Notes: a model not told the origin generated them from the letters alone. Positions 8,188 through 18,937 are shown, counted from the stretch's first letter. The stretch: 64,000 bases of DNA from a bacterium (GCA_016124235.1 WGOC01000042.1:1-64000); one strand, 5' to 3'. Program-made: numbers and translations.

Positions 8188-9585
8188 TCAAGATTTCCAA
8201 CCGCCGCCCAGCGAACGATATAGTGTGACGGCATTCAGTAAACGGGCCGCCTGGAATTGCAGTAGGTTTTGCTGCGCCGCGTAGAGATCCTGTTGCGCGA
8301 GCAAGACGGCGACGTAGCTGTCCACGCCTTGTTTGAAGCGGGCGCTCGTCAAATCGAAACGACGTTGCTCCGCCTGCACGAGGCGCTCTTGCGCTTCGAT
8401 TTTTTCGTCAATGACCGACCGGGTTGCCAGAGCGTCGGCCACTTCCCGAAACGCGGTTTGAATCGCCTTTTCGTAATTGGCGACCTCGATCAGTTTCCCA
8501 ACCTTGGCTGTGTCGAGCTTGGCCCAGGTGCTGCCGGCTTCAAAAATCGGGACCGTGATCTGGGGCGAAAAACTCCAAGTTCCCGATGGGCCGGTGAACA
8601 GATCGCTGAGTCGCGCGCTGGCGGTGCCGGCGGAACCGGTCAGCATGATCCGCGGAAAAAAGGCCGCCCGAGCGGCACCGATGTCCGCATTGGCCGCGAT
8701 CAACGTATGCTCGGCCGCAAGCACATCCGGGCGTCGCTGCAAAACTTCAGCCGGAATGTCGGCGGGCGTCAGTGCCAGCAATTGTTGCTGCTGCAGTTTT
8801 TGACCATCCGGCAGGTCGTCCGGCATCGGTTCGCCGATTAACAGAGTGAGCGCGTTTTGTGATTGGGCGAGGAGTTGGGTGTAGTTTGCGACATTGACGC
8901 GGGCGGTCTGAATTTGTGCCTGCGCCGTCTGCAAATCGAGTTCCGACCCGACACCGGCATCGAAGCTTTGCTTGTTGAGGTCGTACGCGTCCTGCACCGT
9001 CTTCAACGTTTCCTGGGCGATCTTTGCCGCTTCGGTGAGTTGAAGCCAGTTGAGGTATTCCGAGGCGACTTCCGAAACGAGTGCGATCTGGGCGCTCTTC
9101 CGGGCTTCATCCGTGGCGAAGTATTTTTCCAACACTTCCTTCTTCAGGCTTCGGATGCGGCCGAACAAATCGATTTCGTAAGCCGCTTCCACATTGACGC
9201 TATAGGTCGTGATGACGCTGCCGCCACTGAACGTGGTGGCCGAACCGGAGGTCTTCATGCGCGTCATGCCCGCGTTGCCTTGAGCGCCGGGAAAAAGATC
9301 CGCTCGCTGAATTCGGTATTGGGCGCGGGCTTGTTCAACGCGCAGAGCGGCCACGCGCAGATCGCGATTATTTTCGAGTGCAATCTCGATCAGCTTTTGC
9401 AGGCGCGCGTCGTTGAAGAAATCCCGCCAGTCGATGTCCGCCACGGAATTCGTTGAAGTGGCGGCGGGTGCGCCGTTGGGCCACGAATTAGCGACCGGGG
9501 CGGCCGGGCGTTCGTACTTGGGCATCATCGTGCAGCCGCCCAGCAACGTTCCCAAACCAACGATCCAAAAAAACTTCTGCTTCAT
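8188..9585 (-). CDS. RND efflux outer membrane factor, NodT/OprM family lipoprotein
   Basis: A 465-residue outer-membrane channel of the TolC superfamily. The N-terminus is a lipoprotein signal ([11 protein letters not shown], lipobox Cys16). Two outer-membrane-efflux repeats follow with long alpha-hairpins rich in Ala, Gln and Glu ([40 protein letters not shown]), the second starting with the family-typical RRPD. A strong AAGGAG site eight bases before the ATG fixes the start. The ATG overlaps the stop of the pump gene, showing translational coupling. It is last in the tetR-adaptor-pump-channel operon and would complete the tripartite exporter. Confidence 0.93.
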   Translation of the reverse strand: MKQKFFWIVGLGTLLGGCTMMPKYERPAAPVANSWPNGAPAATSTNSVADIDWRDFFNDARLQKLIEIALENNRDLRVAALRVEQARAQYRIQRADLFPGAQGNAGMTRMKTSGSATTFSGGSVITTYSVNVEAAYEIDLFGRIRSLKKEVLEKYFATDEARKSAQIALVSEVASEYLNWLQLTEAAKIAQETLKTVQDAYDLNKQSFDAGVGSELDLQTAQAQIQTARVNVANYTQLLAQSQNALTLLIGEPMPDDLPDGQKLQQQQLLALTPADIPAEVLQRRPDVLAAEHTLIAANADIGAARAAFFPRIMLTGSAGTASARLSDLFTGPSGTWSFSPQITVPIFEAGSTWAKLDTAKVGKLIEVANYEKAIQTAFREVADALATRSVIDEKIEAQERLVQAEQRRFDLTSARFKQGVDSYVAVLLAQQDLYAAQQNLLQFQAARLLNAVTLYRSLGGGWKS

Positions 9586-12500
9586 ACTGTCTGCTCCTTG
9601 CCACCGCCGGGTCCATTGGAGACGGAATGCGACGCGGCTGTCGGACTGATTTTCGATTTAAAGATGCGCCGGACGACGACGTAAAAGACCGGGATCAAAA
9701 AGATACCCAGCGCGGTCGCCGCGAACATGCCGCCGGCGACACCGGTGCCGATCGCGTTGCGGCTGGCCGAACCCGCGCCGGTGCTCACGACCAGCGGCGT
9801 GACGCCGAGAATGAACGCAAACGACGTCATCAAAATGGGTCGCAGCCGGAGGTGCACCGCCTCGAGCGTCGCTTCGAGCAGCGGCCGGCCTTCCGCCTGC
9901 AAATCCTTCGCATACTCGATGATCAGGATGGCGTTCTTGGTCGCCAGACCGACCGTGGTCAACAGACCAACTTTGAAATAAACATCGTTCGGCAGGCCGC
10001 GCATGGTCGCCGCAAGCAACGCACCAAGCACACCGAGGGGGACGACAAGAATGACGGACAACGGGATCGACCAACTCTCATAAAGTGCCGCTAGGCACAG
10101 AAAGACGACGAGCAACGACAGCGCGTACAGCATCGGCGCCTGCGAACCGGACAGCCTTTCTTCGTACGACTGACCCGTCCATTCAAAGCCGATGCCAGCG
10201 GGCAATTTTTTGGCCATCTCCTCCATCGCGTCCATTGCCTCGCCGGTGCTTTTGCCGGGCGCCGCCGAGCCGACGAGTTCGTACGACGGAAAGCCGTTGT
10301 AATTCTGCAGCAGTGGCGATCCGTAAGTCCACTCGACCTTGGTGAAGGCCGCCAGCGGTACCATTTCGCCGACCTTGTTGCGCACGAAGACCTTTTTGAT
10401 GTCGTCGGGCGCCATGCGATACGGCGCGTCAAGCTGGACGATCACCCGCTGAACGCGATTGCCGTTGATGAAGTTGTTCACGTAGGCCGAGCCGAAACAG
10501 GTTTGCAGCGTGGAATTGATGTCCGCGAGGTCGACGCCGAGCGTCGCGGCTTTTTGGTCGTCGACGTCAACCTTCAACTGCGCGGCGTCTTCGAGACCTT
10601 GGACGCGAACGCCCTCCACGATGGGATTTTTTGCGGCCATCCCGAGCAATTGATTGCGCGCTTCCAGCAGTTTTTCGTGCCCCAGCCCGGCGAGGTCCTG
10701 GAGTTGCATGTCGAAGCCGGTGGAATTCCCGAGTTCGGCGATCGCTGGTGGATTGAGCGGATAAATGATGGCGTCCTTGATCGAAGAGAATTTACCGAAC
10801 GCGCGGCCGACGACCGCCTGCACCGTGTGCGCGGCACCTTTCCGTTCGCTCCAGTCTTTGAGTCGACCGAAGGACAGAGCGGAATTCTGCCCACGGCCGT
10901 TGAAACTGAAGCCCGCAACGGTGATGAAGCTCTCGATCTCGGGCTGTTTCAAAAAGTATTCCTCAACCTGATCCAGCACTTGTTGTGTGCGGTCACGCGT
11001 GGCGCCGACGGGCAGTTGGATGTTGGTAATGAAGTAGCCCTGATCTTCCGACGGCAGGAAGGACGACGGCAAGCGCACGTAGAGCAAACCAACCAAAACG
11101 ACGATGATCAGGAACGCGCAAATGGCTGCGACATTGTGATGCAGTATCCGTCCGACCATCGATTGATAACTCGTCGTCGACTTCGCAAAGCCGCGATTGA
11201 ACCAGCCAAAGAAACCGCGCTTCTCGTGTTTGTGGCCTTTGGGAATCGGCTTCAACAAGGTGGCACACAAGGCCGGCGTCAGGGACATCGCCAGGAACAC
11301 CGAAAATAACATCGACGAAACGAGCGACATCGAAAATTGCCGGTAAATCGTGCCGACCGATCCACTAAAGAAAGCCATCGGAATGAATACCGCGGTCAGC
11401 ACCAATGAGATGCCGATCAACGCGCCGGTGATCTGCCGCATGGCCTTGCGGGTGGCGTCCAACGGCGACAGACCTTCCTCGGCCATGATGCGTTCCACGT
11501 TTTCAACGACAACGATGGCGTCATCCACGAGGATGCCGATGGCCAGCACCATGCCGAACATGGTCAGTACGTTGATGGAAAAACCAAAGGCGAGCATCGC
11601 GCCGAAAGTGCCCAGCAACGCCACCGGCACCACGATCGTCGGAATGAGCGTTGCGCGAAAGTTCTGGAGAAAGAGATACATCACGAGAAACACAAGCACG
11701 ATGGCTTCAAGCAACGTCTTGAGAACTTCCTCGATCGAAATGCGCACGAATGTGGACGTGTCGAGCGGGTAGTTGACTTGCACGCCGGGGGGGAAGAATC
11801 GCGAGAGTTCCTTGACCTTGTTGCGCACGGCTTCGGCCGTGTTCAACGCGTTTGCCGAGGGCGAAAGTTTGATTGCGACCGCGGCCGACGGGTGTCCATT
11901 GACGCGGGCCTGCGTGCCATAATTTTCCGCGCCAAGCGCAACGCGTGCGACATCCTTCAGCAACACGCGCGAGCCGTCCGGGTTGGTGTGCAGCAGAATA
12001 TTTTCGAAATCATCGACCGATCGCAGCGTCGCCCGGCCCTGCATAATGACATTGAGCTGCTGGCCTTCCACCGACGGGATGGCGCCGATCTGACCGACGG
12101 GCACCTGGGTGTTCTGGCTGCGGATCGCCGAATTGACGTCAGCGGCGGTCAGGCCAAAGCTGTTTAACTTGTCGGGATTGAGCCAAATGCGCATCGCGTA
12201 TTGCGAACCGAACATGTTGGCTTCGCCAACACCCGACACGCGACGGATGGGATCGAGCACGCTGGACGCGATGTAATTACCAAGAGCCACTTCGTCGAGG
12301 CTGTCGTCCAATGTGGACAGCGTGAAAAACATCATGAAGTTCCGTGTCGCCTTGGCGACCACGACGCCCTGTTGCTGCACCGTTTGCGGCAGACTCGGCG
12401 TCGCGAGTTGGACTTTGTTCTGCACCTGCACCTGCGCCGTGTCGGGATCCGTTCCCGGCAGAAAATACAAAGTCACGGTCGCGAGTCCGGATGCGTCGCT

Positions 12501-12743
12501 GCTCGAGGACATGTAGAGCAGGTTGTCGATCCCGTTCAGCGATTGCTCGATGACGGAGGTGACGGTGTCCTGCAACGTCTCGGCGGAAGCGCCGGCGTAG
12601 TTCGCGGTCACGGAAATCGAGGGCGGTGCCACGCTGGGATATTGCGCGACGGGCAGTTGGGTGATCGCCAGACTACCCAGGACCATGATCAGGATGGAAA
12701 CCACCCATGCAAAGACCGGTCGGTTGATGAAAAATTGCGCCAT
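9582..12743 (-). CDS. RND multidrug efflux permease, AcrB/MexB (HAE-1) family
   Basis: A 1053-residue inner-membrane proton/drug antiporter of standard length. The N-terminus [20 protein letters not shown] is family-typical. The proton-relay aspartates sit in TM4 ([20 protein letters not shown]) and the partner lysine in TM10 ([12 protein letters not shown]). Twelve membrane segments and the two large periplasmic porter loops can be recognised, including the docking region. An AAGGAA site precedes the ATG. It lies between adaptor and outer-membrane factor genes, so the operon encodes a complete tripartite pump, likely for hydrophobic or amphiphilic toxicants. Substrates cannot be read from sequence. 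Confidence 0.96.
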   Translation of the reverse strand: MAQFFINRPVFAWVVSILIMVLGSLAITQLPVAQYPSVAPPSISVTANYAGASAETLQDTVTSVIEQSLNGIDNLLYMSSSSDASGLATVTLYFLPGTDPDTAQVQVQNKVQLATPSLPQTVQQQGVVVAKATRNFMMFFTLSTLDDSLDEVALGNYIASSVLDPIRRVSGVGEANMFGSQYAMRIWLNPDKLNSFGLTAADVNSAIRSQNTQVPVGQIGAIPSVEGQQLNVIMQGRATLRSVDDFENILLHTNPDGSRVLLKDVARVALGAENYGTQARVNGHPSAAVAIKLSPSANALNTAEAVRNKVKELSRFFPPGVQVNYPLDTSTFVRISIEEVLKTLLEAIVLVFLVMYLFLQNFRATLIPTIVVPVALLGTFGAMLAFGFSINVLTMFGMVLAIGILVDDAIVVVENVERIMAEEGLSPLDATRKAMRQITGALIGISLVLTAVFIPMAFFSGSVGTIYRQFSMSLVSSMLFSVFLAMSLTPALCATLLKPIPKGHKHEKRGFFGWFNRGFAKSTTSYQSMVGRILHHNVAAICAFLIIVVLVGLLYVRLPSSFLPSEDQGYFITNIQLPVGATRDRTQQVLDQVEEYFLKQPEIESFITVAGFSFNGRGQNSALSFGRLKDWSERKGAAHTVQAVVGRAFGKFSSIKDAIIYPLNPPAIAELGNSTGFDMQLQDLAGLGHEKLLEARNQLLGMAAKNPIVEGVRVQGLEDAAQLKVDVDDQKAATLGVDLADINSTLQTCFGSAYVNNFINGNRVQRVIVQLDAPYRMAPDDIKKVFVRNKVGEMVPLAAFTKVEWTYGSPLLQNYNGFPSYELVGSAAPGKSTGEAMDAMEEMAKKLPAGIGFEWTGQSYEERLSGSQAPMLYALSLLVVFLCLAALYESWSIPLSVILVVPLGVLGALLAATMRGLPNDVYFKVGLLTTVGLATKNAILIIEYAKDLQAEGRPLLEATLEAVHLRLRPILMTSFAFILGVTPLVVSTGAGSASRNAIGTGVAGGMFAATALGIFLIPVFYVVVRRIFKSKISPTAASHSVSNGPGGGKEQTV

Positions 12744-12752
12744 GATGATTCC

Positions 12753-13940
12753 TTACTTGGATTCGGCCGGGGCATTGGTCGTGGCATCGGGATTGAAGGG
12801 AACCATCTTGACGGCGGAGCCGGGCGGCGCTTTCTGGGAACCTTCCACGATGACACTCTCACCGGCTTTCAATCCCTTGCTGACAACCGCCTTTTGGTCA
12901 ACAGTACGGGCGACTTCGATCACTCGGTGTTCCACCTTGTTCTCACCATTTACAACGAGCACGCTGGCGATGCCGCCGGCCCCATGGGTGACCGTTCGCA
13001 GGGGAATCGTCAGGGCGTTTGAGTTCACGCCTTCAACGATTCGTGCCCGGGCAAACATTCCGGGCAACAGCGAATCGTCCGGGTTAGGGAACTCCGCGCG
13101 CAACGTGATCATGCCGGTTGTCGGATCAACCGACACATCCGTGAACAGGAGCTTTCCCGGGTGCGGATATTCTGTTCCGTCTTCCAGGATCAGGCTGACT
13201 TTTGCCCCACCTTGACCGGCGCTTTCCAATGAGCCACTCGCGAGCTCGCGTTTCAAACGCAGGACGTCGGTGCTGGATTGGGTGAAATCAAAATAGATCG
13301 GATCGAGCTGTCGAATGTTTGCCAATTGAGTCGCTTCGGTGGCGCTGACCAAAGCCCCTTCCGTCACCAACGCCTTGCCAATGCGCCCGGTGAGCGGTGC
13401 TTCAACTTTGGTGTAACCAAGATTTAATTCGGCCGTTTCGACGGCAGCCTTGGACGTGAGCACTTCCGCTTCGTCCTGGCCGAGGGTGGCGACTGCTTGA
13501 TCATACACCTGGCGGCTGATCGCGTTGATCTTCACCAGGTTTTCGTAGCGAGCGACATTCGCCTTGGAATCCTTCAACGAAGCCTCTGCCTTGGCGAGCG
13601 AAGCCTTGGCGCCATCCAGAATCACTTTGAGTGGCGCGGGATCGATTTGAAACAGGACGTCGCCTTCCTTGACGTTGCTCCCTTCCTCGAACAGCCGCTT
13701 CTGTAGAATGCCCGTGGCTCTCGCCCGCACCTGAGCTTCGCGAACGGGATTAATGCGACCGGGAAATTCCCGGGTCAATTCGATGCGTTCCGATTTCACT
13801 TTCGTGACGGAAACTTCCGCGGGCGGTCGTGCGCCTCCGGCACCCGGTGCGGCGGCCTTCCTTTCGCAGCCACCTGTAAAAACGGTCAACAGGCCAGCGA
13901 GTAAGCAGGGAACTGAATTTGAGAACGAGAATCGTGTCAT
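12753..13940 (-). CDS. RND efflux periplasmic adaptor (membrane fusion) lipoprotein
   Basis: A 395-residue HlyD/AcrA-type adaptor. It starts with a lipoprotein signal (LLAGLLTVFTGGC), then the barrel-sandwich hybrid (VRARATGILQKRLFEEGSNV with KEGDVLFQIDP), an alpha-hairpin (AKASLAKAEASLKDSKANVA), the returning lipoyl half (NLGYTKVEAPLTGRIGKALV) and the beta-barrel and membrane-proximal domains. The ATG at 13940 is chosen because it opens on the signal; an upstream extension of 36 codons is arginine-rich and overlaps tetR. Only 9 bp separate it from the pump gene and 17 bp from tetR. Confidence 0.93.
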   Translation of the reverse strand: MTRFSFSNSVPCLLAGLLTVFTGGCERKAAAPGAGGARPPAEVSVTKVKSERIELTREFPGRINPVREAQVRARATGILQKRLFEEGSNVKEGDVLFQIDPAPLKVILDGAKASLAKAEASLKDSKANVARYENLVKINAISRQVYDQAVATLGQDEAEVLTSKAAVETAELNLGYTKVEAPLTGRIGKALVTEGALVSATEATQLANIRQLDPIYFDFTQSSTDVLRLKRELASGSLESAGQGGAKVSLILEDGTEYPHPGKLLFTDVSVDPTTGMITLRAEFPNPDDSLLPGMFARARIVEGVNSNALTIPLRTVTHGAGGIASVLVVNGENKVEHRVIEVARTVDQKAVVSKGLKAGESVIVEGSQKAPPGSAVKMVPFNPDATTNAPAESK

Positions 13941-13957
13941 AAATTTCAGGGGGAGAA

Positions 13958-14581
13958 TCAGGCGGCGCGAAATCCCGCAGCCGCGAAGGCAATGAGCTTT
14001 TGGACCTGCTCTTCCAGATCCGCATCTTCGACCCAGTCGGGAAGCCATTTATCCTTGGTTAGCAACCAATGATGCAGGGCTCCGTAGGTAAATTTCATGC
14101 GCCAAAAAATGTCCGTTCGCGAGAGCCGCGGCAGTGCCCTCTTGAGCGCCTCGCCCATCCGGTCAACCAGCGGCTCAAATAGTTTTTTTAACAGATTTTC
14201 GACTTCCGGGCTGGGCTCGGAAAGGCAACGGCCGAAGAACTTGGAACACCTCGTCTGCTCAACTGCCGAATCCGCACAAGATTGAACGGCCGGACGTATG
14301 AACGCTTCGAGGATCGATTCCAATTTCGGCCCGCGTTTGCCGGCAGTGGCCTGCAATTCTTCCAGTGCCGCGAGGCGTGCATCGTTGACGGGCTGCACTT
14401 GCCGCTCGATGACGGCCGCGATCAAATCTTCCTTGGTGCCGAAGTGGTAATTGATCGCTGCCAGGTTCACCCGCGCCTTCTTCGTAATATCCCGAACGGA
14501 AACGCGTTCCAGCCCGTGCTCACTGAACAGGGCTTCGGCGACGTCGAGGATGCGGGATCTCGTGTCCTTGCGCGATTTCAT
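13958..14581 (-). CDS. TetR/AcrR family repressor of the efflux operon
   Basis: A 207-residue regulator. The N-terminal helix-turn-helix is canonical: TRSRILDVAEALFSEHGLER, VSVRDITKKARVNLAAINYH, FGTKEDLIAAVIERQ. The C-terminal all-helical domain would bind the inducer. It is the first gene of the operon with adaptor, pump and channel, the standard arrangement of a local repressor that autoregulates. The start codon at 14581 lies inside a 27-bp near-perfect palindrome, the likely operator. An ATG twelve codons upstream would place the palindrome inside the gene, which is why the inner start is preferred. Confidence 0.9.
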   Translation of the reverse strand: MKSRKDTRSRILDVAEALFSEHGLERVSVRDITKKARVNLAAINYHFGTKEDLIAAVIERQVQPVNDARLAALEELQATAGKRGPKLESILEAFIRPAVQSCADSAVEQTRCSKFFGRCLSEPSPEVENLLKKLFEPLVDRMGEALKRALPRLSRTDIFWRMKFTYGALHHWLLTKDKWLPDWVEDADLEEQVQKLIAFAAAGFRAA

Positions 14582-14605
14582 ACAAACGTTTGAAACGGAT
14601 GTATG
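14579..14605. promoter_or_regulatory. Palindromic operator overlapping the tetR start codon
   Basis: Two 13-bp half sites flank one central base (14592). The left half CATACAAACGTTT and the reverse complement of the right half, CATACATCCGTTT, agree at 11 of 13 positions. Length and symmetry fit a dimeric TetR-type repressor. The right-hand CAT in minus-strand orientation is the tetR start codon itself, so binding would block the start of transcription or translation of the whole efflux operon. Confidence 0.65.
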
Positions 14606-14624
14606 AGATCGGTCCAAGAGTCAA
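14598..14624 (-). promoter_or_regulatory. Possible sigma-70 promoter of the efflux operon
   Basis: On the minus strand TTGACT (14624-14619) is followed after 15 bp by TACATC (14603-14598), which lies within the palindrome. The spacing is shorter than the ideal 17, so the call is weak. If right, the transcript would start about ten bases before the tetR ATG, close to leaderless, in line with the lack of a Shine-Dalgarno there. Confidence 0.3.
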
Positions 14625-14724
14625 ACCTAAATTGCAGACCGCGAACAAATTGCAGTGCGATTTGCTGGGATGTCGATTTCTGTCGACGTGCCGGCGAGCA
14701 ATGGCATCCCACCACTCCGCAAAT

Positions 14725-17586
14725 TTAATCAAGCAGTTCTCGAGGGCCTTTCCAGATCATGCGCAGGCAATCCAGTCGCAGGCGGGCGTTTTGAATCGCG
14801 TTTGTGAGTTCGTTTTGTTCGTTCTCAGCGATCTTGATTTCTTCGGGGCGGATGTGGTCGTTCACCTTGCGAAGGGTTTGCAGCCGGTGAATTTCGTGGC
14901 CGAGCATTGGATTCATCGTGTTCAGGCTTTCCTGAATCAGCGCTTTGGCCGTCGTGTCAGCGGCGGCTTCCGCGGTCTTCAACATCGCGGGAATCACGCG
15001 ACGAGCGATGTCTTCCTTTTCGAGTAGTTTGTAGGGCTGGCCCTTCTTTAAATTGCCGGCGAACGTTTCCGGCGGGTACTGCTTTGTGACGGCAGCAGGC
15101 TTGTGATTCACGACCACGCGAACAGGTGTTGCCGGCAGGAAACGATCGACATGGAGCCGGTCGGCGGCAATGGCTTCGAGCACAAACACCGCTTCGATCA
15201 ACAAGGTGCGCTCGACGGTGTGCGGCAGAATTCCAAACGAACAATTTCCTTTCTCGGAACTCAGCAAAAGATCGGTGGCGCCGGCGACCATCGGATGGTC
15301 CCAAGTCAAAAAGCCCACGTCCTCACGGCCGAGCGCCCGGCGTCGATCACAAGTGGCGATCATGCCTTCTGCGGGCAGCGAGGGAAATGCGTCGGTGGTC
15401 AAGCCTTGCGGATTGAGTTGCCAAGTCGTTGGTGCCAGCTCTTCGACGTGCAGACCAAAATGCTCAAAGACGTCGAGCAGGAATTCGGCAAGTGACGGAT
15501 CGGCATCCTCCGCGCGAATCGCATCGATGCATTCTTGAGCGATCGCCGGCCGAAAGGAATTGAGTTCGAGCAATCGATCGCGCCCTTCTTCCAGTTTTTG
15601 GCGAAGTTCGCGGCGAGTTGAAGCGGATTGCTCCAGCAACTCGGTTAGTTCGGCTTCGGCCGTGGCGTGTTCGGCAATCGGGAATTCCAGCGCCAGGTCG
15701 TGAACTTGTCGGCTGAACTGTTTGAAAAGGTCATTGCCGCCTTCGAGATTTGTTTCAAACGCATCCAAACCTTCGTGGTACCATCGTGCGAGCACCTCCT
15801 GCGGACTGCCTTTGAGGAAAGGCACGTGAATCTGGATATCCTCCTTTTGCCCGATGCGATCGAGACGTCCGATGCGTTGTTCGAGCAATTCGGGATGGAG
15901 CGGCAGATCAAACAGAATCAAATGATGAGCGAACTGAAAGTTGCGGCCTTCGCTGCCAATCTCGGAGCAGATCAATAACCGGGCGCCATCTTCCTCGGCA
16001 AACCACGCGGCATTGCGGTCGCGTTGCAGCAACGTCAGCCCCTCGTGAAACACACCGGCCTTGAGATTGATGTGCTGCCGCAAGGCGTCGTCGATTGCTT
16101 CGGCTTTTTCGAGGCTGCGACAAATGAGCAAAACTTTTTGAGGCTCGAGATCTTTCAATGTGGCGGCCAGCCACACGATTCGCGGATCCTTGGCCAGATC
16201 GAGATCGGCCGACAATTGCGAATCACCGGCGTCGACAGCGAATTCCGTGGACACACGATCAATCGCAGAATCGGCTTCGCCGCTCGCCTCGAGCGGAATC
16301 AGCTGAACCCGGCGGCGGGGAAACCCTTTCATCGCGGCGCGCGAGTTACGAAAAACGACGCGCCCCGGTCCGTGCAAATCCAACAAGTTGTTGAGCAGCT
16401 CGGAGCGCGCGGTGGCATCTCCGCCGGCGACGGCTGCCAGCGTGGATTCCAACTCACCGTCGTGGGCCAGCAGTTTCTTCAGATCGGCAGTGGCCTTGCG
16501 GTCGAGCTTTTTGCCGTCGGCGATTCGTTCGGCGAGCTTGGCAGTCAATTCGTAGTCCGCGGACTCGCCTTCGAACGCTGCCAGATCGCTGTAGCGATCC
16601 GGATCGAGCAGCCGCAGTCGGGCAAAATGACTTTCCACGCCGAGTTGTTCCGGTGTGGCCGTCAGCAGCAGAACGCCGCTGGCCCGGCGGCTCAGTTGCT
16701 CCACCAACCCGTAGTCCGGGCTCACCTCCGTTGGAGACCAGCCCAGGTGATGCGCTTCGTCAACCACCAGCACATCCCATCCCGCGTCCACGACTTGCGC
16801 GCCGCGACGTGGACTTGCCGCGAGAAAATTGATGCTCGCCAGGATGAGTTGGTCATCGAGAAAGGGATTGGCTTCCGGATCACCTGCTTCTATGGAGGCG
16901 CAACGTTCTTCATCGAAGATGTGCAGCCAGGTGTTGAACCGGCGGAGCATCTCGACAAACCACTGGTGAACGAGCGATTCGGGAACGAGCACCAGGACGC
17001 GCGCCGCCCGGCCCGTTTTGATAAGGCGATGGACGATCAGACAGGCTTCGATCGTCTTGCCGAGGCCCACTTCGTCCGACAGCAGAACGCGTGGCGCGTG
17101 CCGAGAGCTGACCTCGTGCGCGATGTAGAGTTGATGTGGAATCAGGTCAATCCGGCCACCTACGAAACCGCGAACCGGCGAGCGGCGGGCGCGATGCTGC
17201 AAATCCAACGAACGCCAGCGGAGTTCGAAATCTTCCAAATCGTCAAATCGGCCTGCCGACAATCGATCTTCCGGACCGTGGAGGCTGATTTGCGATGAAA
17301 GGTCGGTTTCAATAACACTGCGTTCACCGCAGACGTACGTGATCAGCCCGTCACATTGGGTCAAAGAATCTACCGTCAATTCGATGCCATCCGAGGCGAG
17401 GATGCGGTCACCGGCGCGGAACTGAACGCGGCGCAAAGGAGCATTTTCGACTGAATAGGTTCTGACCTGTTCGCTGGCCGCAAAGTTAACCGTGACGCGC
17501 CCCTCGCTTGCCGAGCTGATCATCCCCAACCCAAGTTCCGGCTCGGATTCACTAACGTAACGTTGTCCTGGTCGATAGCTGGTCAT
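14725..17586 (-). CDS. rapA: RapA-like SNF2/SWI2 ATPase
   Basis: A 953-residue Swi2/Snf2-type ATPase, close to the 968 residues of E. coli RapA, which binds RNA polymerase and recycles it. The N-terminal Tudor-like region is RapA-specific (PGQRYVSESEPELGLGMISS, then VQFRAGDRI). Walker A is DEVGLGKTIEA with Lys177; the DEAH box is VVDEAHHL at 276-279; motif III-like LLLTATPEQLG follows. The second RecA lobe has LICSEIGSEGRNFQFAHHLI and QRIGRLDRIGQK (motif VI). The C-terminal third matches the RapA-specific end. It starts about 140 bp upstream of tetR on the same strand in a separate unit. Symbol given on domain grounds. Confidence 0.9.
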   Translation of the reverse strand: MTSYRPGQRYVSESEPELGLGMISSASEGRVTVNFAASEQVRTYSVENAPLRRVQFRAGDRILASDGIELTVDSLTQCDGLITYVCGERSVIETDLSSQISLHGPEDRLSAGRFDDLEDFELRWRSLDLQHRARRSPVRGFVGGRIDLIPHQLYIAHEVSSRHAPRVLLSDEVGLGKTIEACLIVHRLIKTGRAARVLVLVPESLVHQWFVEMLRRFNTWLHIFDEERCASIEAGDPEANPFLDDQLILASINFLAASPRRGAQVVDAGWDVLVVDEAHHLGWSPTEVSPDYGLVEQLSRRASGVLLLTATPEQLGVESHFARLRLLDPDRYSDLAAFEGESADYELTAKLAERIADGKKLDRKATADLKKLLAHDGELESTLAAVAGGDATARSELLNNLLDLHGPGRVVFRNSRAAMKGFPRRRVQLIPLEASGEADSAIDRVSTEFAVDAGDSQLSADLDLAKDPRIVWLAATLKDLEPQKVLLICRSLEKAEAIDDALRQHINLKAGVFHEGLTLLQRDRNAAWFAEEDGARLLICSEIGSEGRNFQFAHHLILFDLPLHPELLEQRIGRLDRIGQKEDIQIHVPFLKGSPQEVLARWYHEGLDAFETNLEGGNDLFKQFSRQVHDLALEFPIAEHATAEAELTELLEQSASTRRELRQKLEEGRDRLLELNSFRPAIAQECIDAIRAEDADPSLAEFLLDVFEHFGLHVEELAPTTWQLNPQGLTTDAFPSLPAEGMIATCDRRRALGREDVGFLTWDHPMVAGATDLLLSSEKGNCSFGILPHTVERTLLIEAVFVLEAIAADRLHVDRFLPATPVRVVVNHKPAAVTKQYPPETFAGNLKKGQPYKLLEKEDIARRVIPAMLKTAEAAADTTAKALIQESLNTMNPMLGHEIHRLQTLRKVNDHIRPEEIKIAENEQNELTNAIQNARLRLDCLRMIWKGPRELLD

Positions 17587-17998
17587 TGAACCCGGAGCCT
17601 CTCGGATGTGCGGGACGATTTCAACCTTGCGTCCTAACTTGTTGCGAAATCAAGGGTTGCTGCGCAGCGATCCGGACTGTCGGATCATTTTACGTTTACG
17701 CTTTTCGGTGCTTTTGGCGGTGCATTGAAGCCAAAAGGCCTTAGCCAGGCCCTTCGAAGCGGGGGGTGTGCCGGTAGCGCTTACAAAAGCGTGGAAACAC
17801 GGGAACGAGTCGCCGATGGATTCGGCTCTAGTTCAATTTTTTTTCGGGCGAAGATTTGGCGATAATCATCAATGAATGCGGGCGTTTATGGCACCTGGGC
17901 TCTCAGGTCTGGACTTTGGAATGAGTCGTTGGCGGCCATTTTGCTATCTGTTGTATTGCGTGCGGTTGAACGTAGGTTGAACAAACAAAACGCAGTAT
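17587..17998. other. 412-bp intergenic region between rapA and the VPDSG-type gene
   Basis: No gene is visible. It must hold the divergent promoters of rapA and the exported protein. A perfect 8-bp stem, CTTTTGGC / GCCAAAAG, lies at 17711-17737 with an 11-nt loop and no following T-run, so it is not a classical terminator. No convincing -35/-10 pair could be picked. Confidence 0.4.
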
Positions 17999-18562
17999 AT
18001 GATTAAGAAGATTTTCTGCCTCGCGGTTGTCGGTGTCGTTTCCTTGGCGGGCTCGGCCAAAGCGACGCTTTATTCGGATGTAAACACCTACGGGAGTCGA
18101 GGCTATGCCGTGACTGAGCAAAATCCGTTGCACGATCTGTTCGACATCGGAGCGCACGTTTTTAATCCCGCCACGGAACAAGCGGTCTCCGGGGTTGCCG
18201 TATTTGCTATCGCTGACTGGAATCTGTTTGATAAGCAGGAAACCTACACGATCAATTTGGATGGCAGCACGTTTGCCCAAGGTTCGTTTCAATTTGGCGT
18301 CGTGTTGTCGGGCGGGGTTCTAGGGCCAAACCTTCTTTTGACGTTGAACCAGAGCAATGGGGTTTTGAGCTACGATATCAGCTCGGGCAAATACCAGGAT
18401 TTCCGAGTGCTGGGCGCTGGGCTTTTTGTTGAGACTTGCGCGGCAAATCCAACCTCGCAAGGTTCGCCGGCTCCGGGTGCACCGGTTCCTGATGGTGGAC
18501 TTACGTTGACGCTTCTGGGTGGTGGCATGCTGGGTATTTGCGCGTTCCGCCGTCGCAGGTAG
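17999..18562 (+). CDS. Exported protein with VPDSG-CTERM-like sorting tail
   Basis: A 187-residue exported protein. It has a signal peptide (MIKKIFCLAVVGVVSLAGSA, cut near AKA-TL) and a C-terminal VPDGG, hydrophobic segment (LTLTLLGGGMLGICAF) and RRRR. This matches the VPDSG-CTERM class of exosortase substrates known mainly in Verrucomicrobiota, with Gly in place of Ser at the fourth position. The body is beta-rich (YTINLDGSTFAQGSFQFGVV) with no catalytic motif, similar in style to surface structural proteins. A strong terminator follows 46 bp after the stop, so it is monocistronic. Function unknown. Confidence 0.75.
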   Translation: MIKKIFCLAVVGVVSLAGSAKATLYSDVNTYGSRGYAVTEQNPLHDLFDIGAHVFNPATEQAVSGVAVFAIADWNLFDKQETYTINLDGSTFAQGSFQFGVVLSGGVLGPNLLLTLNQSNGVLSYDISSGKYQDFRVLGAGLFVETCAANPTSQGSPAPGAPVPDGGLTLTLLGGGMLGICAFRRRR

Positions 18563-18607
18563 AACCGAAACGGAGGCCTGCGCTCTTAAAAACATAAATC
18601 TCTATTG

Positions 18608-18638
18608 GCGCCCGCGGTTTTGTTGCGGGCGCTTTTTT
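18608..18638 (+). terminator. Rho-independent terminator after the VPDSG-type gene
   Basis: A perfect 8-bp stem GCGCCCGC / GCGGGCGC with a 9-nt loop is followed by six T residues. It lies 46 bp beyond the stop codon. Confidence 0.85.
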
Positions 18639-18937
18639 GTTTGGTCGAGTCTTGGTTAGGACGCTGGACAAGAGCCGTGGCATCGGCGGTATTTCGCCCA
18701 TCCACCTGGTGTCGGGTTTTTTGGAGTTCTCCGGTTGTCCGAGCAGCAAGGTTGGTATTTTGCTGCCGCACAGATGGTTGGGAGAAACGATTCCAAAGTG
18801 AGCGAACTTCGCTTGCGGTGTTTGGAAGCTCGGTCATACTCCCGGCTTATCGGCCTTCCCGGCCTGCATGATGGCGCGGGAACGCACTCTTGGTGCGGGC
18901 CTTCAATCAACCACCCCAACCTCCTTCTTCCCCTGAC

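Noticed and set aside
16024..17298. Plus-strand frame of 424 codons opposite rapA
   Set aside because: Mirror of a gene with Walker and DEAH motifs; no domain of its own.
18735..18937. Small frames between the VPDSG-type terminator and the EF-hand gene
   Set aside because: Low-complexity composition, no start signal and no motif.
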